Positions 42,257 to 52,218 of a stretch of 64,000 bases of DNA are shown in pieces; within the stretch, counting starts at the first letter, position 1, and each line of letters starts with the position of its first letter. A program made the translations under genes and the position numbers. The notes beneath the pieces were generated by a model that had not been told where the DNA came from, searched no databases, and saw nothing but the letters and a program-made list of their open reading frames with translations. The DNA is taken from contig NZ_JAUFPR010000008.1 of assembly GCF_030409325.1 (NCBI RefSeq), forward strand, positions 310,001 to 374,000. The letters are read 5' to 3'. The stretch comes from Mucilaginibacter aquaedulcis (lineage in GTDB: Bacteria; Bacteroidota; Bacteroidia; Sphingobacteriales; Sphingobacteriaceae).

Positions 42257-43258
42257 ATGAAAATACTTTTTGCCATACAGGGAACCGGTAACGGACACAT
42301 AAGCCGGGCCCGCGAAATTGTGCCTTTACTACAGCAATATGGCGAGGTTGACCTGTTAATAAGTGGCACCGAGGCCGAAGTTTCGCTTACGCAGCCGCTT
42401 AAATATAAATTTCATGGTTTTAGCTTTGTGTTTGGCAAAAAGGGTGGGGTTGATAACTGGGCAACATTTAAGATCATGAACCTGCCCCAGCTTTGGCGCG
42501 ATATGCACAGCTTGCCGCTAAATCATTACGATTTAATTATTAATGATTTTGAACCGGTAAGTGCCTGGGCTTGCCGCCTGCAAAAGGTGCCTTCAGTATC
42601 ATTAAGCCATCAGTGTTCGTTTGTATCACCAAAAACACCAAGGCCTGCCAAATGGAATTATGCCGAGTGGTTGTTTAAATATTATTCGCCAACCACTTAT
42701 CATGTTGGTTTTCATTTTGACCGGTATGATGATTTTATAAATACCCCGGTGATCAGGAGCGGCATCCGCGAAATGGAAACGGCCAACCTGGGGCACTACA
42801 CCGTATATCTGCCGGCTTATGATGATAAAACACTTTTGAAGCACCTCAGCCTGACCGATGCCAAGTGGCAAATTTTTTCCAAACGGCAAAAAACACCATA
42901 CCGGCAAGGTAATGTTGAGATATTTCCGGTAAATAACGAAGCCTTTAATAAAAGCCTGGCCAATTGTGAAGGCCTGCTTACGGGCGGCGGCTTTGAAGGG
43001 CCTGCAGAAGCCTTATTCCTAAAAAAGAAAGTGCTGATGATACCCATGAAAGGGCAGTATGAGCAGCAATGCAACGCGCTTGCCGCATCAAAAATGGGTG
43101 TGCCCGTGGTTAATGAAATCAATGATAAATTTGCCGGGCATCTGAATAACTGGATACAGGACGATAAAAAAGTAATCGTAAATTTTCCTGACGATACCGC
43201 CCGCATAGTTGATGATTTGATAAAGCGATATGCAAAGCCACAAAGCATTGTAGCTTAA
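42257..43258 (+). CDS. glycosyltransferase family protein (GT-B, MurG/GT28-like)
   Basis: A 333-residue GT-B transferase. The N-terminus MKILFAIQGTGNGHISRARE is the GT28/UGT-type acceptor loop. The C-terminal donor site contains CEGLLTGGGFEGPAEALF and MIPMKGQYEQQCNALA. Its substrate is unknown; it follows the LpxH-like gene and precedes a DUF6427 membrane protein. The ATG at 42257 is preferred. Confidence 0.9.
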   Translation: MKILFAIQGTGNGHISRAREIVPLLQQYGEVDLLISGTEAEVSLTQPLKYKFHGFSFVFGKKGGVDNWATFKIMNLPQLWRDMHSLPLNHYDLIINDFEPVSAWACRLQKVPSVSLSHQCSFVSPKTPRPAKWNYAEWLFKYYSPTTYHVGFHFDRYDDFINTPVIRSGIREMETANLGHYTVYLPAYDDKTLLKHLSLTDAKWQIFSKRQKTPYRQGNVEIFPVNNEAFNKSLANCEGLLTGGGFEGPAEALFLKKKVLMIPMKGQYEQQCNALAASKMGVPVVNEINDKFAGHLNNWIQDDKKVIVNFPDDTARIVDDLIKRYAKPQSIVA

Positions 43259-43303
43259 AAGGTTTTTGTGCTAATTTTACCACCCGAAAAACAGCGCGCC
43301 TTT

Positions 43304-44290
43304 ATGATCAATATTTTCAGAGCCTTTAATCCACTGAATGCTTTATGGCTAATAGTAGTATTGTTCTTGTCGCGCGTGGGGTACCTGTTCCATGTTCCGG
43401 CCCGGGTGGAGTTTATATTTGTTGAGCCCTTTGCCAGGTTGCTGGTACCTATCTCGTATGAATACGCTTTTTCGCCGGTTTTAAATATCCTGCTGGCCTC
43501 GGTATTTGTTTTTATACAGGCGCTGCTGCTCAATTACCTCATTAATTTTTATAATCTACTGGGTAAACCCACATTTTTACCGGCGTTGATGTATGTAACG
43601 CTGTCGGGTTTGTTTGCGCCTTTTTTGGTGCTGAGCGCCCCGCTTATCTGTAATTTCCTGATCATTTGGATGTTGTTTAAGCTGTTCAGTTTATACAAAG
43701 GCGATGATGCAAAATCTACCGTGTATGATCTGGGGATGATCGTGGCACTGGGGTCATTGATCTATTTTCCGTTCATCTATTTATTTTTAGTGATCTGGAT
43801 AGCACTGGTGCTGTTTAAGCCATTCAACTGGCGCGAATGGATATCTGGCATGCTGGGTTATGGTACCGTGTTTTTTTTCCTGGCTGTGCTATATTATTTA
43901 AACGATAAACTCTCCAGTTTTTCCAATATCTGGCGGCCGCTGGCTACAAAGTTCCCGGATCATATCAGCATCAACTCCTATAATTACCTGCTGCTTGTGC
44001 CTGTAATTGTGATCCTGGTGCTCTGTTTTTTCAAATTGCAGCAAAATTTTTTCAAAAGTTACGTGCAAATACGAAAATCTTTTCAGCTGTTATTTTTTAT
44101 TTTTTTTATCACGGCATTTTCATTTTATGTGAACGCCTCATTCCACTTAAATCATTTTTTATTGTGTATAGCGCCTGTTGCGGTGTTTTTTGCCTATTTT
44201 TTTCTGTATGCAACCCGCAAATGGTTTTACGAAAGCCTGTTTTTATTGCTGCTAATCAGCATCATCTGCTTTCAGTTTAACAATTTTTAA
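43304..44290 (+). CDS. DUF6427 family integral membrane protein
   Basis: A hydrophobic protein with about ten membrane helices. The start is the ATG at 43304 (MINIFRAFNPLNALWLIVV); a GTG at 43268 would add 12 residues. It matches the Bacteroidota-restricted DUF6427 family, of unknown function. It is followed by a strong near-leaderless promoter for purQ. Confidence 0.85.
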   Translation: MINIFRAFNPLNALWLIVVLFLSRVGYLFHVPARVEFIFVEPFARLLVPISYEYAFSPVLNILLASVFVFIQALLLNYLINFYNLLGKPTFLPALMYVTLSGLFAPFLVLSAPLICNFLIIWMLFKLFSLYKGDDAKSTVYDLGMIVALGSLIYFPFIYLFLVIWIALVLFKPFNWREWISGMLGYGTVFFFLAVLYYLNDKLSSFSNIWRPLATKFPDHISINSYNYLLLVPVIVILVLCFFKLQQNFFKSYVQIRKSFQLLFFIFFITAFSFYVNASFHLNHFLLCIAPVAVFFAYFFLYATRKWFYESLFLLLLISIICFQFNNF

Positions 44291-44323
44291 CTTTTACATT
44301 CGTTCAAATTTCAGCGGTTATAT

Positions 44324-44331
44324 TAGTTTTG
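44324..44331 (+). promoter_or_regulatory. purQ promoter, -7 element TAGTTTTG, near-leaderless
   Basis: TAGTTTTG matches TAnnTTTG exactly and ends 4 bases before the purQ ATG (44336). The transcript would have almost no leader. Confidence 0.6.
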
Positions 44332-44335
44332 TAAC

Positions 44336-45028
44336 ATGAAATTTGGAGTAGTTATATTTCCCGGATCTAATTGTGATGAAGACATCATATATGTATTAGA
44401 AAAAATAATGGGTCAGCAGGTAGTAAGATTATGGCATAAAGACCATGATTTACAGGGTGTTGACTTTGTTGTTTTACCAGGGGGCTTTTCTTTTGGCGAT
44501 TATCTTCGTTCTGGTGCCATATCACGTTTTTCGCCAATTATGCAGGAAGTTATTCAATTTGCAGCAAAAGGTGGTTATGTGATGGGTATCTGCAACGGTT
44601 TCCAAATACTAACCGAAGCCGGTTTGCTGGATGGTGCATTACTGCATAACGAAAATCGTAAGTTTATTTGCCGCAACATTTATTTAAAGCCGCAAACAAC
44701 CCAATCATTACTTACCGCTCAATTAGTACAGGAGCAGGCATACAGGATCCCTATCGCTCATGGCGAGGGTAATTACTTTGCCGATGCTGATGTAGTGAAA
44801 AAGCTTAATGATAATGAGCAAATATTGTTCAGGTATTGCGATGAGGCAGGTAACATTGTGGCCGAGGCTAACCCTAACGGATCTTTACAAAACATTGCGG
44901 GTATCTGTAATGCTAACAGGAACGTATTTGGTTTAATGCCACACCCTGAACGTGCTGCTGATAGCCTGGTGGCTAATGAAGACGGACTTGCTATTTTTGA
45001 ATCAATATTATCATTGGTGAAGGCCTGA
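44336..45028 (+). CDS. purQ: phosphoribosylformylglycinamidine synthase subunit PurQ
   Basis: Glutaminase subunit of the FGAM synthase complex in purine synthesis. The GATase-1 nucleophile is the Cys in VMGICNGFQIL, and the His-Glu pair is in MPHPERAADS. VVLPGGFSFGDYLR supplies the oxyanion region. The length of 230 residues is normal. It overlaps coaX (TGATG), so the two are coupled. PurS and PurL are not in the window. Confidence 0.97.
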   Translation: MKFGVVIFPGSNCDEDIIYVLEKIMGQQVVRLWHKDHDLQGVDFVVLPGGFSFGDYLRSGAISRFSPIMQEVIQFAAKGGYVMGICNGFQILTEAGLLDGALLHNENRKFICRNIYLKPQTTQSLLTAQLVQEQAYRIPIAHGEGNYFADADVVKKLNDNEQILFRYCDEAGNIVAEANPNGSLQNIAGICNANRNVFGLMPHPERAADSLVANEDGLAIFESILSLVKA

Positions 45029-45771
45029 TGACCAATCTGGTTATCGATATTGGTAATACGTATACAAAAATCGCGGTTTTTAGGCTGAATGAATTGCTGG
45101 TAGTTGATCAGTTTGAAATGGTTGATGCTACCGTGGTGGAAAATTTTCTGAGCAATTATAAGGTTGACAGGGCCATAATATCGTCTGTTAAAAAACATAT
45201 TGAGCCCTGGCAAACCAACTTGAGCCAAAAAGTTGAGATCACTTATTTCAGCACCCTGGTTAAAACCCGTATACAAAACCATTATTTAACTCCAGAAACA
45301 CTTGGTACAGACAGATTAGCGGCCGTTATTGGTGCAAACCATTTATATCCGCACTTAAATAACCTGGTAATTACCGGTGGCACAGCCATAACATATGATT
45401 ATATAGATGCCGGGGCAAATTATTTTGGCGGCAGTATATCGCCGGGTTTAAATATGCGTTATAAGGCTTTAAATCATTATACGGCAGGCCTGCCACTGAT
45501 TAGTGCAGATGCAAACTTTAACACAGCCTACGGCGGCAATACAGAAGCTGCCATACGCTCAGGTGTGCAAAACGGAATAAAATATGAATTGTGCGGGTTT
45601 ATTGAAAGTTATAAAAGCAAAAGCCCGCAATTGAATATTATACTAAGCGGGGGCGATAGTATTTTTTTTGATACTCTATTGAAAAATAGCATCTTTGCCC
45701 CCTATATTAAAATTGAACCTTATTTGGTTTTAAAAGGATTAAACGCAGCTATACAAAAGCATAATGATTAA
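45028..45771 (+). CDS. coaX: type III pantothenate kinase
   Basis: First enzyme of coenzyme A synthesis. The acetate/sugar-kinase-type phosphate motif is VIDIGNTYTKIAVF, the pantothenate-site motif is GTDRLAAVIGA, and the later phosphate motif is ITGGTAITYDYID. The length of 247 residues is normal. Start and stop overlap with purQ and the outer-membrane protein gene on either side. Confidence 0.97.
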   Translation: MTNLVIDIGNTYTKIAVFRLNELLVVDQFEMVDATVVENFLSNYKVDRAIISSVKKHIEPWQTNLSQKVEITYFSTLVKTRIQNHYLTPETLGTDRLAAVIGANHLYPHLNNLVITGGTAITYDYIDAGANYFGGSISPGLNMRYKALNHYTAGLPLISADANFNTAYGGNTEAAIRSGVQNGIKYELCGFIESYKSKSPQLNIILSGGDSIFFDTLLKNSIFAPYIKIEPYLVLKGLNAAIQKHND

Positions 45772-47083
45772 ATATACCAGGTTCTTAATAACATTTTTAT
45801 TTGCTGCTATTTCATTCGCGGCACATTCACAATCAACTGCTACTTCAAGCTCTCCATACTCACGGTACGGTATAGGCGATATCGACCCTCAGTTAATGCC
45901 TCAAAATGTGGCTATGGGCGGTATAGGTGTAGCTACCAACAAGATTGGCTATTTCAACAATATCAATGTTATAAACCCGGCTTCGTATGGCGCCATAAAC
46001 CTTACTACTATTGATATAGGTGTTTATGCAAACTTTTTAACCTTAAACCAAACAGGTTCGGCCAGCCAAACCAACAGTAACTTCAGGTTAAGCCATGTGG
46101 CCTTTGCGGTACCGGTAACCAAACGTTCGGCATTAAGCTTTGGTTTATTACCTTACAGCGAGCGTGGCTATAACTATAAAAACTCGGTTAAAGGTTCAGG
46201 TACAACGTCACCTGCCGATACCAATGTTACCAATTATACTTACAGCGGCGACGGTGGTTTATCAAAAGCATATTTTGGTTATGGTTTTGGCATAGGCAAA
46301 CACTTGTTATTGGGTGGTAACGTATCGTACATATTTGGTACATTAAAAGATATTAGCACTACCGAGATCCCTGGTCTTGGCGGAACTATTAACTCAAAAA
46401 TTGAGCAAAGTAATTCCATTGGAGGCTTAAACTATGATTACGGTATCCAGTACTCGTTTGATTTTTCTGAAACCAAACACCTTGTTTTAGGATACTCGGC
46501 ATCGGCCAGTTCAAAACTTAATTCAACAAGCAGCTTTATTGTGAGCCAGTACACCAATGACTCAAACGGTAATGAGGATATTCCGCTGGATAGTGTTGTT
46601 AGTAAACAGGATCCAAAATCAAAAATTAAACTTCCGCAAACCAACCGTTTCGGTATATCTTTTCAAAGCGACGGTAAATTCCTGGTAGGTGCCGATTATA
46701 CCATGAGCAAATGGTCAAACCTTAGCATTGGAGGCGTAAACCAGGGTTTAACAGACAGCCGTACCATTAACATTGGTGGTCAGTATACTCCTAACATATC
46801 TACCCTGCGTAACTATCTTGCTTCTGTTGATTACCGTTTAGGTGGTATTTATGATGAAACCTACATGGTTGTAAACAACACCAGGATCAAAAGATACGCG
46901 GTTACTGCGGGTTTAGGTTTGCCGCTGCGCCCTAACAATGGCAGCTTTTATAAAATAAATATTTCGGCAGAGGTTGGCCGGAGAGGTTCATTGGTAAATG
47001 GTTTAGTGAGAGAGAACTATGTGAACCTTCACCTGGGCTTTACCTTGAACGACAGGTGGTTCCAGAAATATAAATTTGATTAA
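45764..47083 (+). CDS. outer-membrane beta-barrel protein
   Basis: A 439-residue exported protein. The signal peptide (IKYTRFLITFLFAAISFAAHSQ) is followed by SSPYSRYGIGDIDPQLMPQN and alternating beta-strand patterns ending in an aromatic C-terminus (DRWFQKYKFD). The pattern suits a FadL/OmpP1-type barrel of Bacteroidota. It overlaps coaX by 8 bases and precedes lptC by 4 bases, so it belongs to the coaX-lptC transcription unit. Confidence 0.85.
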   Translation: MIKYTRFLITFLFAAISFAAHSQSTATSSSPYSRYGIGDIDPQLMPQNVAMGGIGVATNKIGYFNNINVINPASYGAINLTTIDIGVYANFLTLNQTGSASQTNSNFRLSHVAFAVPVTKRSALSFGLLPYSERGYNYKNSVKGSGTTSPADTNVTNYTYSGDGGLSKAYFGYGFGIGKHLLLGGNVSYIFGTLKDISTTEIPGLGGTINSKIEQSNSIGGLNYDYGIQYSFDFSETKHLVLGYSASASSKLNSTSSFIVSQYTNDSNGNEDIPLDSVVSKQDPKSKIKLPQTNRFGISFQSDGKFLVGADYTMSKWSNLSIGGVNQGLTDSRTINIGGQYTPNISTLRNYLASVDYRLGGIYDETYMVVNNTRIKRYAVTAGLGLPLRPNNGSFYKINISAEVGRRGSLVNGLVRENYVNLHLGFTLNDRWFQKYKFD

Positions 47084-47087
47084 CAAC

Positions 47088-47678
47088 ATGTATAACCGGG
47101 TGAAAAATTTACAAAGGCTGAGCCTGTTGTTATTGCCCGTGCTTATGTTTTCCATATCATCGTGCGAGAATGATCTGAATAAGGTTAAGGAAATAGCCTC
47201 CAATGAAGTGGGTATTATAGTAGCGCCAACTATCGGTGTTGATCTCATTATGAGCGATTCGGCAAAGGTGGTTTTCCATTTAACTGCACCATTAGTATTA
47301 GAGTACAATCCTGAAAATCCTAAAAAAAGTTATAGAATAGCACCTAAAGGTATCAAGGTGATCCACTACGACAAACAGACCGGTAAAGAAGATGGTACCA
47401 TTATTGCCGACACCGGCATCATTCATAACGGTGATAAACTTTATGAATTTAAGAAAAATGTAGTGGCAACTAATGCCAAGGGCGAAACCTATAAGTCTGA
47501 ACAGTTATTTTGGGATTCGGCCACTAAAACAATATATTCTCATAAAACCGTTGAAATTACTATGGAAGGCGGCAATGTGATGAATGGTGATGATTTTGTG
47601 AGCGATGATAAGTTTGTGCATCCCAAATTAAGGAATAGCAAAGGCTTGTTTCACGTAGACGAAAATGCAACGCAATAA
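47088..47678 (+). CDS. lptC: LPS export protein LptC
   Basis: Periplasmic bridge component that moves lipopolysaccharide from LptBFG to LptA. A signal-anchor (LLLPVLMFSISSC) with a lipoprotein-like SSC is followed by the LptC beta-jellyroll (GTIIADTGIIHNGDKLYEF, ATNAKGETYKSEQLFWD). The ATG at 47088 gives 196 residues; a TTG at 47076 is inside the preceding stop region and rejected. LPS export fits the other envelope genes here. Confidence 0.88.
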   Translation: MYNRVKNLQRLSLLLLPVLMFSISSCENDLNKVKEIASNEVGIIVAPTIGVDLIMSDSAKVVFHLTAPLVLEYNPENPKKSYRIAPKGIKVIHYDKQTGKEDGTIIADTGIIHNGDKLYEFKKNVVATNAKGETYKSEQLFWDSATKTIYSHKTVEITMEGGNVMNGDDFVSDDKFVHPKLRNSKGLFHVDENATQ

Positions 47679-47775
47679 CGTTTTTTTATCAGGAAAATTT
47701 TGTGTTATAGAATTTTACTAAAAATTGTATCTTGCGCCCTCTTTTGAAGAATAGAACAATAATTATAAAAAGTAT

Positions 47776-49902
47776 ATGGGGATAATGGGTTACATGCGCG
47801 AAAGAATGGGGACGATAGTTGCCGCATTTATTGGTTTCGCGCTTTTTGCTTTTATTGCAAGTGAAGTAATTAGCAAGGGCGGCTCTTTTTTTAGAGACGA
47901 CAACAATGAACTGGCCGTTGTAAACGGCGAAAAGGTGCCTTATGATGTGTTTAATAAAAGGCTGGAGCAAAGTACAGCCCAGTTTAAACAATCTGGTCAA
48001 AACATTTCACCGCAGATCACCAGCTATTTGCAGGAAACTACATGGAATTCATTCCTGTCTGAGCTTCTGCTGAAAAAAGAGATCGAAAAAACAGGTATCG
48101 TAGTTGGTGACGACGAAAGTACATCAATGGTTAGCGGTAACAACCCTGATCAACAGATAGCACGTCAGTTCTCTGATCCTCAAACAGGTCAGTTCGACAG
48201 AAACAAATTGGAGCAGTTTAAAGCTTACTTAAATTCAGGTAAGGCAGATCCTACCCAGAAACAAGCATGGGCCGATTTCCTGATGCAATTATTTGAGGCA
48301 AAAAAACAGGCCAAATACATGGCTTTGGTTACAAGTGGTTTGTATGTTAACTCACTGGAAGCTAAAGACGATTACGAGGCTAAAAATAAATTGGTAAACT
48401 TTAAATACGCAACTCTGGAGTATTCATCTATTCCCGATGCGAAAGTTACCTTAACTGACGATGACTACAACACTTACTACAATGCGCACAAAGGTGAGTT
48501 TAAAAACCCGCAGGATGTAAGGTCATTTGAGTATGTAAGCTTTAATGCAGCGCCATCAAAAGAAGATTCAGTAGCAATTAAGACTCAGGCTGATAAACTT
48601 GCCGAAAGCTTTAAAGCCAGCACCAACGATTCGTTGTTTGTACAGATCAACTCTGAAACAAAAGCGCCTTTGGCATTTCAGAAAAAAGGTGGTCTTGAGC
48701 CAAAGTTAGATACCGTAATGTTCAATGCAGCTAAAGGTTTTGTATATGGTCCTTATGTATCAAACGGCAGCTACAAAATAGCAAAGTTAACAGATGTTAA
48801 AACAACTTTTGATTCTGTTAAAACCAGGCATATATTATTTAACCCGGCTACTGAAGGCGGTGTAGAGAAAGCTATAGCCCGTGCCGATTCTGTTAAAAAA
48901 CTGATTCAGGGTGGTAAATCATTTGCAGAACTTGCAGCAATTTTCTCAGTTGATAAAGGCAGCGGCAGCAAAGGCGGTGATATTCCATCATTTGATGTTA
49001 ACGGTATGATGGGTGCAGGCGGCCAGATCACTCCTGAGTATGCCAACGCGGCTTATAAAGCCAACAAAGGTGATCTTATTGTGGTTACTTCACAATTTGG
49101 TGTTCATTTGATTCAGGTAGAAGATCAAAAAGGTTCAGTAAAAGTTATTAAGGTTGCTGTTGTTGATAAGCCGATACAGGCCAGCAGCAAAACGCAAACT
49201 ATTGCTTACAGCGCTGCTCAGAAATTTTTGGGAGCGTTAACAAAAGATAACTTTGATGCTGAGGCTAAAAAAGAAGGATTAAAGAAAAGAGCTGCTGAAG
49301 ACTTTGCCGGTACTGCCGCGAGCCTGCCAGGTTTAGACAATGCAAGGGAAGTAGTTAGATGGGCTTATAAAGCTGAAAAAGGTGACATTACTGATAAAGT
49401 ATTCACCGTTGGCGATCAATATATCATTACCCAGTTAAGCGCAATTAAACCCAAAGGTGTATTATCACTTGATGCGGTTAAAAAACAAATTGAGCCTGCC
49501 GTACGTAACGACGTTAAAGCAAAACAACTGGGCGAGAAATTCCAGGCAGCACTGAACGGATCATCATCAATTGATCAGGTTGCTCAAAAAGCAGGCACCA
49601 AAGCTGTTCCGGTTCAGAACATTGTATTTGCTAACCCGGTTATTCCTGGTGCATCGTTAGAGTACAAGGTTATCGGTTCTGTTTTTGGTTCACAGCCAAA
49701 CAAATTATCAAAACCGGTTAACGGTCAGCAAGGTGTTTATGTTTATGTAGTTGATGGGTTTACTAATCCACCGGCACTTACAAACACGGTAAGAGAAAAA
49801 CAACAGATAGCTCAAACATTATTGCAGCGTTCACAAGGACAAATATTAGAGGCCTTGAAAGATAACGCCAATGTAAAAGATAACAGAGCAAAATTGTTAT
49901 AA
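47776..49902 (+). CDS. peptidylprolyl isomerase/chaperone (PpiD/SurA type)
   Basis: Periplasmic folding factor for outer-membrane proteins. One N-terminal membrane anchor (IVAAFIGFALFAFIASEV) is followed by a SurA-like N-terminal chaperone domain (VNGEKVPYDVFNKRLEQ), then a parvulin PPIase domain (VKTRHILFNP to FGVHLIQVED), then further SurA-like repeats. The length of 708 residues is typical for PpiD-like proteins in this phylum. Its position after lptC and the barrel gene is consistent with envelope biogenesis. Confidence 0.92.
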   Translation: MGIMGYMRERMGTIVAAFIGFALFAFIASEVISKGGSFFRDDNNELAVVNGEKVPYDVFNKRLEQSTAQFKQSGQNISPQITSYLQETTWNSFLSELLLKKEIEKTGIVVGDDESTSMVSGNNPDQQIARQFSDPQTGQFDRNKLEQFKAYLNSGKADPTQKQAWADFLMQLFEAKKQAKYMALVTSGLYVNSLEAKDDYEAKNKLVNFKYATLEYSSIPDAKVTLTDDDYNTYYNAHKGEFKNPQDVRSFEYVSFNAAPSKEDSVAIKTQADKLAESFKASTNDSLFVQINSETKAPLAFQKKGGLEPKLDTVMFNAAKGFVYGPYVSNGSYKIAKLTDVKTTFDSVKTRHILFNPATEGGVEKAIARADSVKKLIQGGKSFAELAAIFSVDKGSGSKGGDIPSFDVNGMMGAGGQITPEYANAAYKANKGDLIVVTSQFGVHLIQVEDQKGSVKVIKVAVVDKPIQASSKTQTIAYSAAQKFLGALTKDNFDAEAKKEGLKKRAAEDFAGTAASLPGLDNAREVVRWAYKAEKGDITDKVFTVGDQYIITQLSAIKPKGVLSLDAVKKQIEPAVRNDVKAKQLGEKFQAALNGSSSIDQVAQKAGTKAVPVQNIVFANPVIPGASLEYKVIGSVFGSQPNKLSKPVNGQQGVYVYVVDGFTNPPALTNTVREKQQIAQTLLQRSQGQILEALKDNANVKDNRAKLL

Positions 49903-49925
49903 GAGATTTTTAAAGTAATTTTACA

Positions 49926-49962
49926 TCCGGGAGCAGCTTAATGTTGTTCCCGGATTTTTTTT
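49926..49962 (+). terminator. terminator after the PpiD-like gene
   Basis: TCCGGGA pairs with TCCCGGA around a 15-base loop and is followed by eight T residues. A word-like repeat (TTTAGAGTTTAGG-type) follows at 49985-50020. Confidence 0.85.
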
Positions 49963-50053
49963 ATCTAATATTCTGACTTAAAATTTAGTTTTTAGAGTTT
50001 AGGTTTTAGAATTTAGAGCTTGGAATTTTAAGCATTTATCATTTTCAACAATT

Positions 50054-50569
50054 ATGGATATACAGGAAAATATAGTGAATAAAGTGGCTCAAAGTGGTTT
50101 GGTTACTTTAGACCCTGCGGCATTTTATCCTGCCGGTGAGCGTGTTGTTTATGACATCAAAGAAAACCTGTTCCATGGCCTTATCCTGCGTGAAAAGGAT
50201 TTTAGGGAGTTTGTAAAAGAGCACGACTGGGTACAATACGAAGGCAAGAACGTAGGTATTACCTGCAGTGCCGATGCCATAGTACCTGCCTGGGCCTATA
50301 TGCTGCTGGCCAATCGTATGGCACCTTACGCGCGCGAAGTTGTATTTGGTGATAAGGATGTTTTGGAAACCGTGCTGTTCGAAAAAGAAATGGCAAAGGC
50401 CGATTTTGAACAATACCGTGATCAGCGTATTGTACTAAAGGGTTGCGGCGATACCGAGGTGCCGGTTTCCGCCTATGTGGAGTTAACCAAAAAGTTGACG
50501 CCTGTAGTTAAAAGCCTCATGTTTGGCGAACCTTGCTCAACTGTACCTATTTACAAACGCATTGACTAA
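50054..50569 (+). CDS. DUF2480 family protein
   Basis: Soluble 171-residue protein matching the Bacteroidota family DUF2480. Recognisable segments are VTLDPAAFYPAGERVVYDIK, IVPAWAYMLLANRMAPYA and VLKGCGDTEVPVSAYVELT. The function is unknown. It stands alone between two terminator or repeat regions. Confidence 0.85.
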   Translation: MDIQENIVNKVAQSGLVTLDPAAFYPAGERVVYDIKENLFHGLILREKDFREFVKEHDWVQYEGKNVGITCSADAIVPAWAYMLLANRMAPYAREVVFGDKDVLETVLFEKEMAKADFEQYRDQRIVLKGCGDTEVPVSAYVELTKKLTPVVKSLMFGEPCSTVPIYKRID

Positions 50570-50707
50570 CAGATTTTTTATTTCAGGGATTACTGAGCTA
50601 TTTATATGACAGGGCAATAAAAGTGGATTTAAACCATTTATAATTGCAGTTGTCATATCTTCATCCTGATGTATCAGGAACTGGCTTCATTAATCTTAAA
50701 AAAATCT

Positions 50708-51487
50708 ATGAGAAAATACTCATTCTGTGTTTTGTTTTTGCTTTTATGTTTTGGCAACACGTTTTCTCAGGAACTGAAAAAAATAGATGATCCGGTTTTT
50801 AAGGTAGGAGAGAAGCTGAGCTATAAAATGAAATATGGCATTTTTACCGCAGCTGAGGCCAACATAAGGGTAGAAGCCAGTGATAAAAAATTTGACGGAC
50901 AACCGGCCTTCCATTTAATTGCCGAAGGTAAAACGGCCGGTTCGTTTGATGTTTTCTATAAGGTGCGTAACAAATATGAATCGTACGTTGATGAAAACAC
51001 ACTGCAGCCCTATTTTTACACCGAGAACAGGCGCGAGGGTAAATGGAAACATAGCGATAATGTAACCTTTGATCAAAAAGACAGCAAGGTTACAGCTAAT
51101 AAAGGGGTATATCAGTTTAAAGGCAAAACATTTGATTTTGTATCGGCCTATTATTTTGCCCGTACTATTGATGTTTCAAAGATGAAGATCGGCGAAAAGT
51201 TTGAGTTGCAGTATTTCCTGGAAGATGGCTTTCACTCCATGGGGATAACTTATGCAGGTACCGAGGTAGTAAGTTGTTCAATGGGTAAGTTCAATTGTTT
51301 AAAATTTAATCCAACCATTATTCCGGGACGTATTTTTCGTAAGGATAGTAAGTTGTACCTTTGGATAACAAATGATGGCAACAGGATACCTGTAAAGGCG
51401 CATGTTGAGGTTATATTGGGAAGTGTTACAATGGATTTGCAGGGAGCCACAGGTTTAAAATATCCCTTAAACCCAATAAAAAATTAA
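50708..51487 (+). CDS. DUF3108 family secreted protein
   Basis: A 259-residue exported beta-rich protein. The signal peptide (KYSFCVLFLLLCFGNTFS) starts at the ATG 50708; an upstream in-frame ATG at 50669 would hide the signal and is rejected. DUF3108 proteins are predicted envelope proteins of unknown function. It is followed 10 bases later by the DUF3109 gene, which suggests one transcript. Confidence 0.88.
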   Translation: MRKYSFCVLFLLLCFGNTFSQELKKIDDPVFKVGEKLSYKMKYGIFTAAEANIRVEASDKKFDGQPAFHLIAEGKTAGSFDVFYKVRNKYESYVDENTLQPYFYTENRREGKWKHSDNVTFDQKDSKVTANKGVYQFKGKTFDFVSAYYFARTIDVSKMKIGEKFELQYFLEDGFHSMGITYAGTEVVSCSMGKFNCLKFNPTIIPGRIFRKDSKLYLWITNDGNRIPVKAHVEVILGSVTMDLQGATGLKYPLNPIKN

Positions 51488-51497
51488 AAATAAAAGT

Positions 51498-52061
51498 ATG
51501 ATAGAGGTTGGCAACGTATTAGTGCACGAGGATGTAGTGAAGGAAAATTTTGTATGTAACCTGAATAAGTGCAAGGGAGCCTGCTGTTTGGAAGGTGATT
51601 CTGGCGCGCCCCTGAATGCCGATGAACTTGATATTTTAAATGAGATATATCCAAAAGTAAAACCATACCTTACTGCCAAAGGCATCAAAACCATTGAAAA
51701 GGTGGGTACTTATGTTAAGGATTTTGAAGGCGACTATACCACACCCTGTGTTGATATAAATAAAGAATGCGCTTATGTAATATGGGAAAACGGTATTACT
51801 AAATGTGGTATTGAAAAAGCATATGAGGAAGGTGCCATCAGCTGGAAAAAGCCGATCTCGTGCCATTTGTACCCTATCCGTATTACGGCTTACCCTGAAT
51901 TTGATGTATTAAATTACGATCGCTGGAGTATTTGCAGCCCTGCTTGCACATTTGGCGATGAACTTAAAGTACGGGTGCATGAGTTTTTAAAAGATCCGCT
52001 TATACGTAAGTATGGCGCGGAGTGGTACCAGGAATTAGAGAATGAAGTTTCCGGTATTTAG
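51498..52061 (+). CDS. DUF3109 family cysteine-rich protein
   Basis: A soluble 187-residue protein with about nine cysteines, including the clustered CNLNKCKGACC near the N-terminus and TPCVDINKEC, ISCHLYP and WSICSPAC later. This spacing is typical of the metal- or Fe-S-binding YkgJ-like/DUF3109 families. The specific function is unknown. Confidence 0.88.
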   Translation: MIEVGNVLVHEDVVKENFVCNLNKCKGACCLEGDSGAPLNADELDILNEIYPKVKPYLTAKGIKTIEKVGTYVKDFEGDYTTPCVDINKECAYVIWENGITKCGIEKAYEEGAISWKKPISCHLYPIRITAYPEFDVLNYDRWSICSPACTFGDELKVRVHEFLKDPLIRKYGAEWYQELENEVSGI

Positions 52062-52218
52062 TTTGCGGATAAGGCCTTAAAGTTTTAGGCATCGCAAATA
52101 TTAAATATGCGTATTTTTTCCCCTAAATAATACGTAAAAATACCTTTATCAAAGTGTTATGCAAATCTTTCAATTAATTTAGATAATATTGCATGACCTA
52201 ATTTTTACGAATTGCTTA

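Noticed and set aside
44336..45028. PurQ as part of the amidoligase set because it is also a class I amidotransferase
   Set aside because: Its motifs and length are those of purine synthesis, it is coupled to coaX, and it is 22 kb from the ligase genes.
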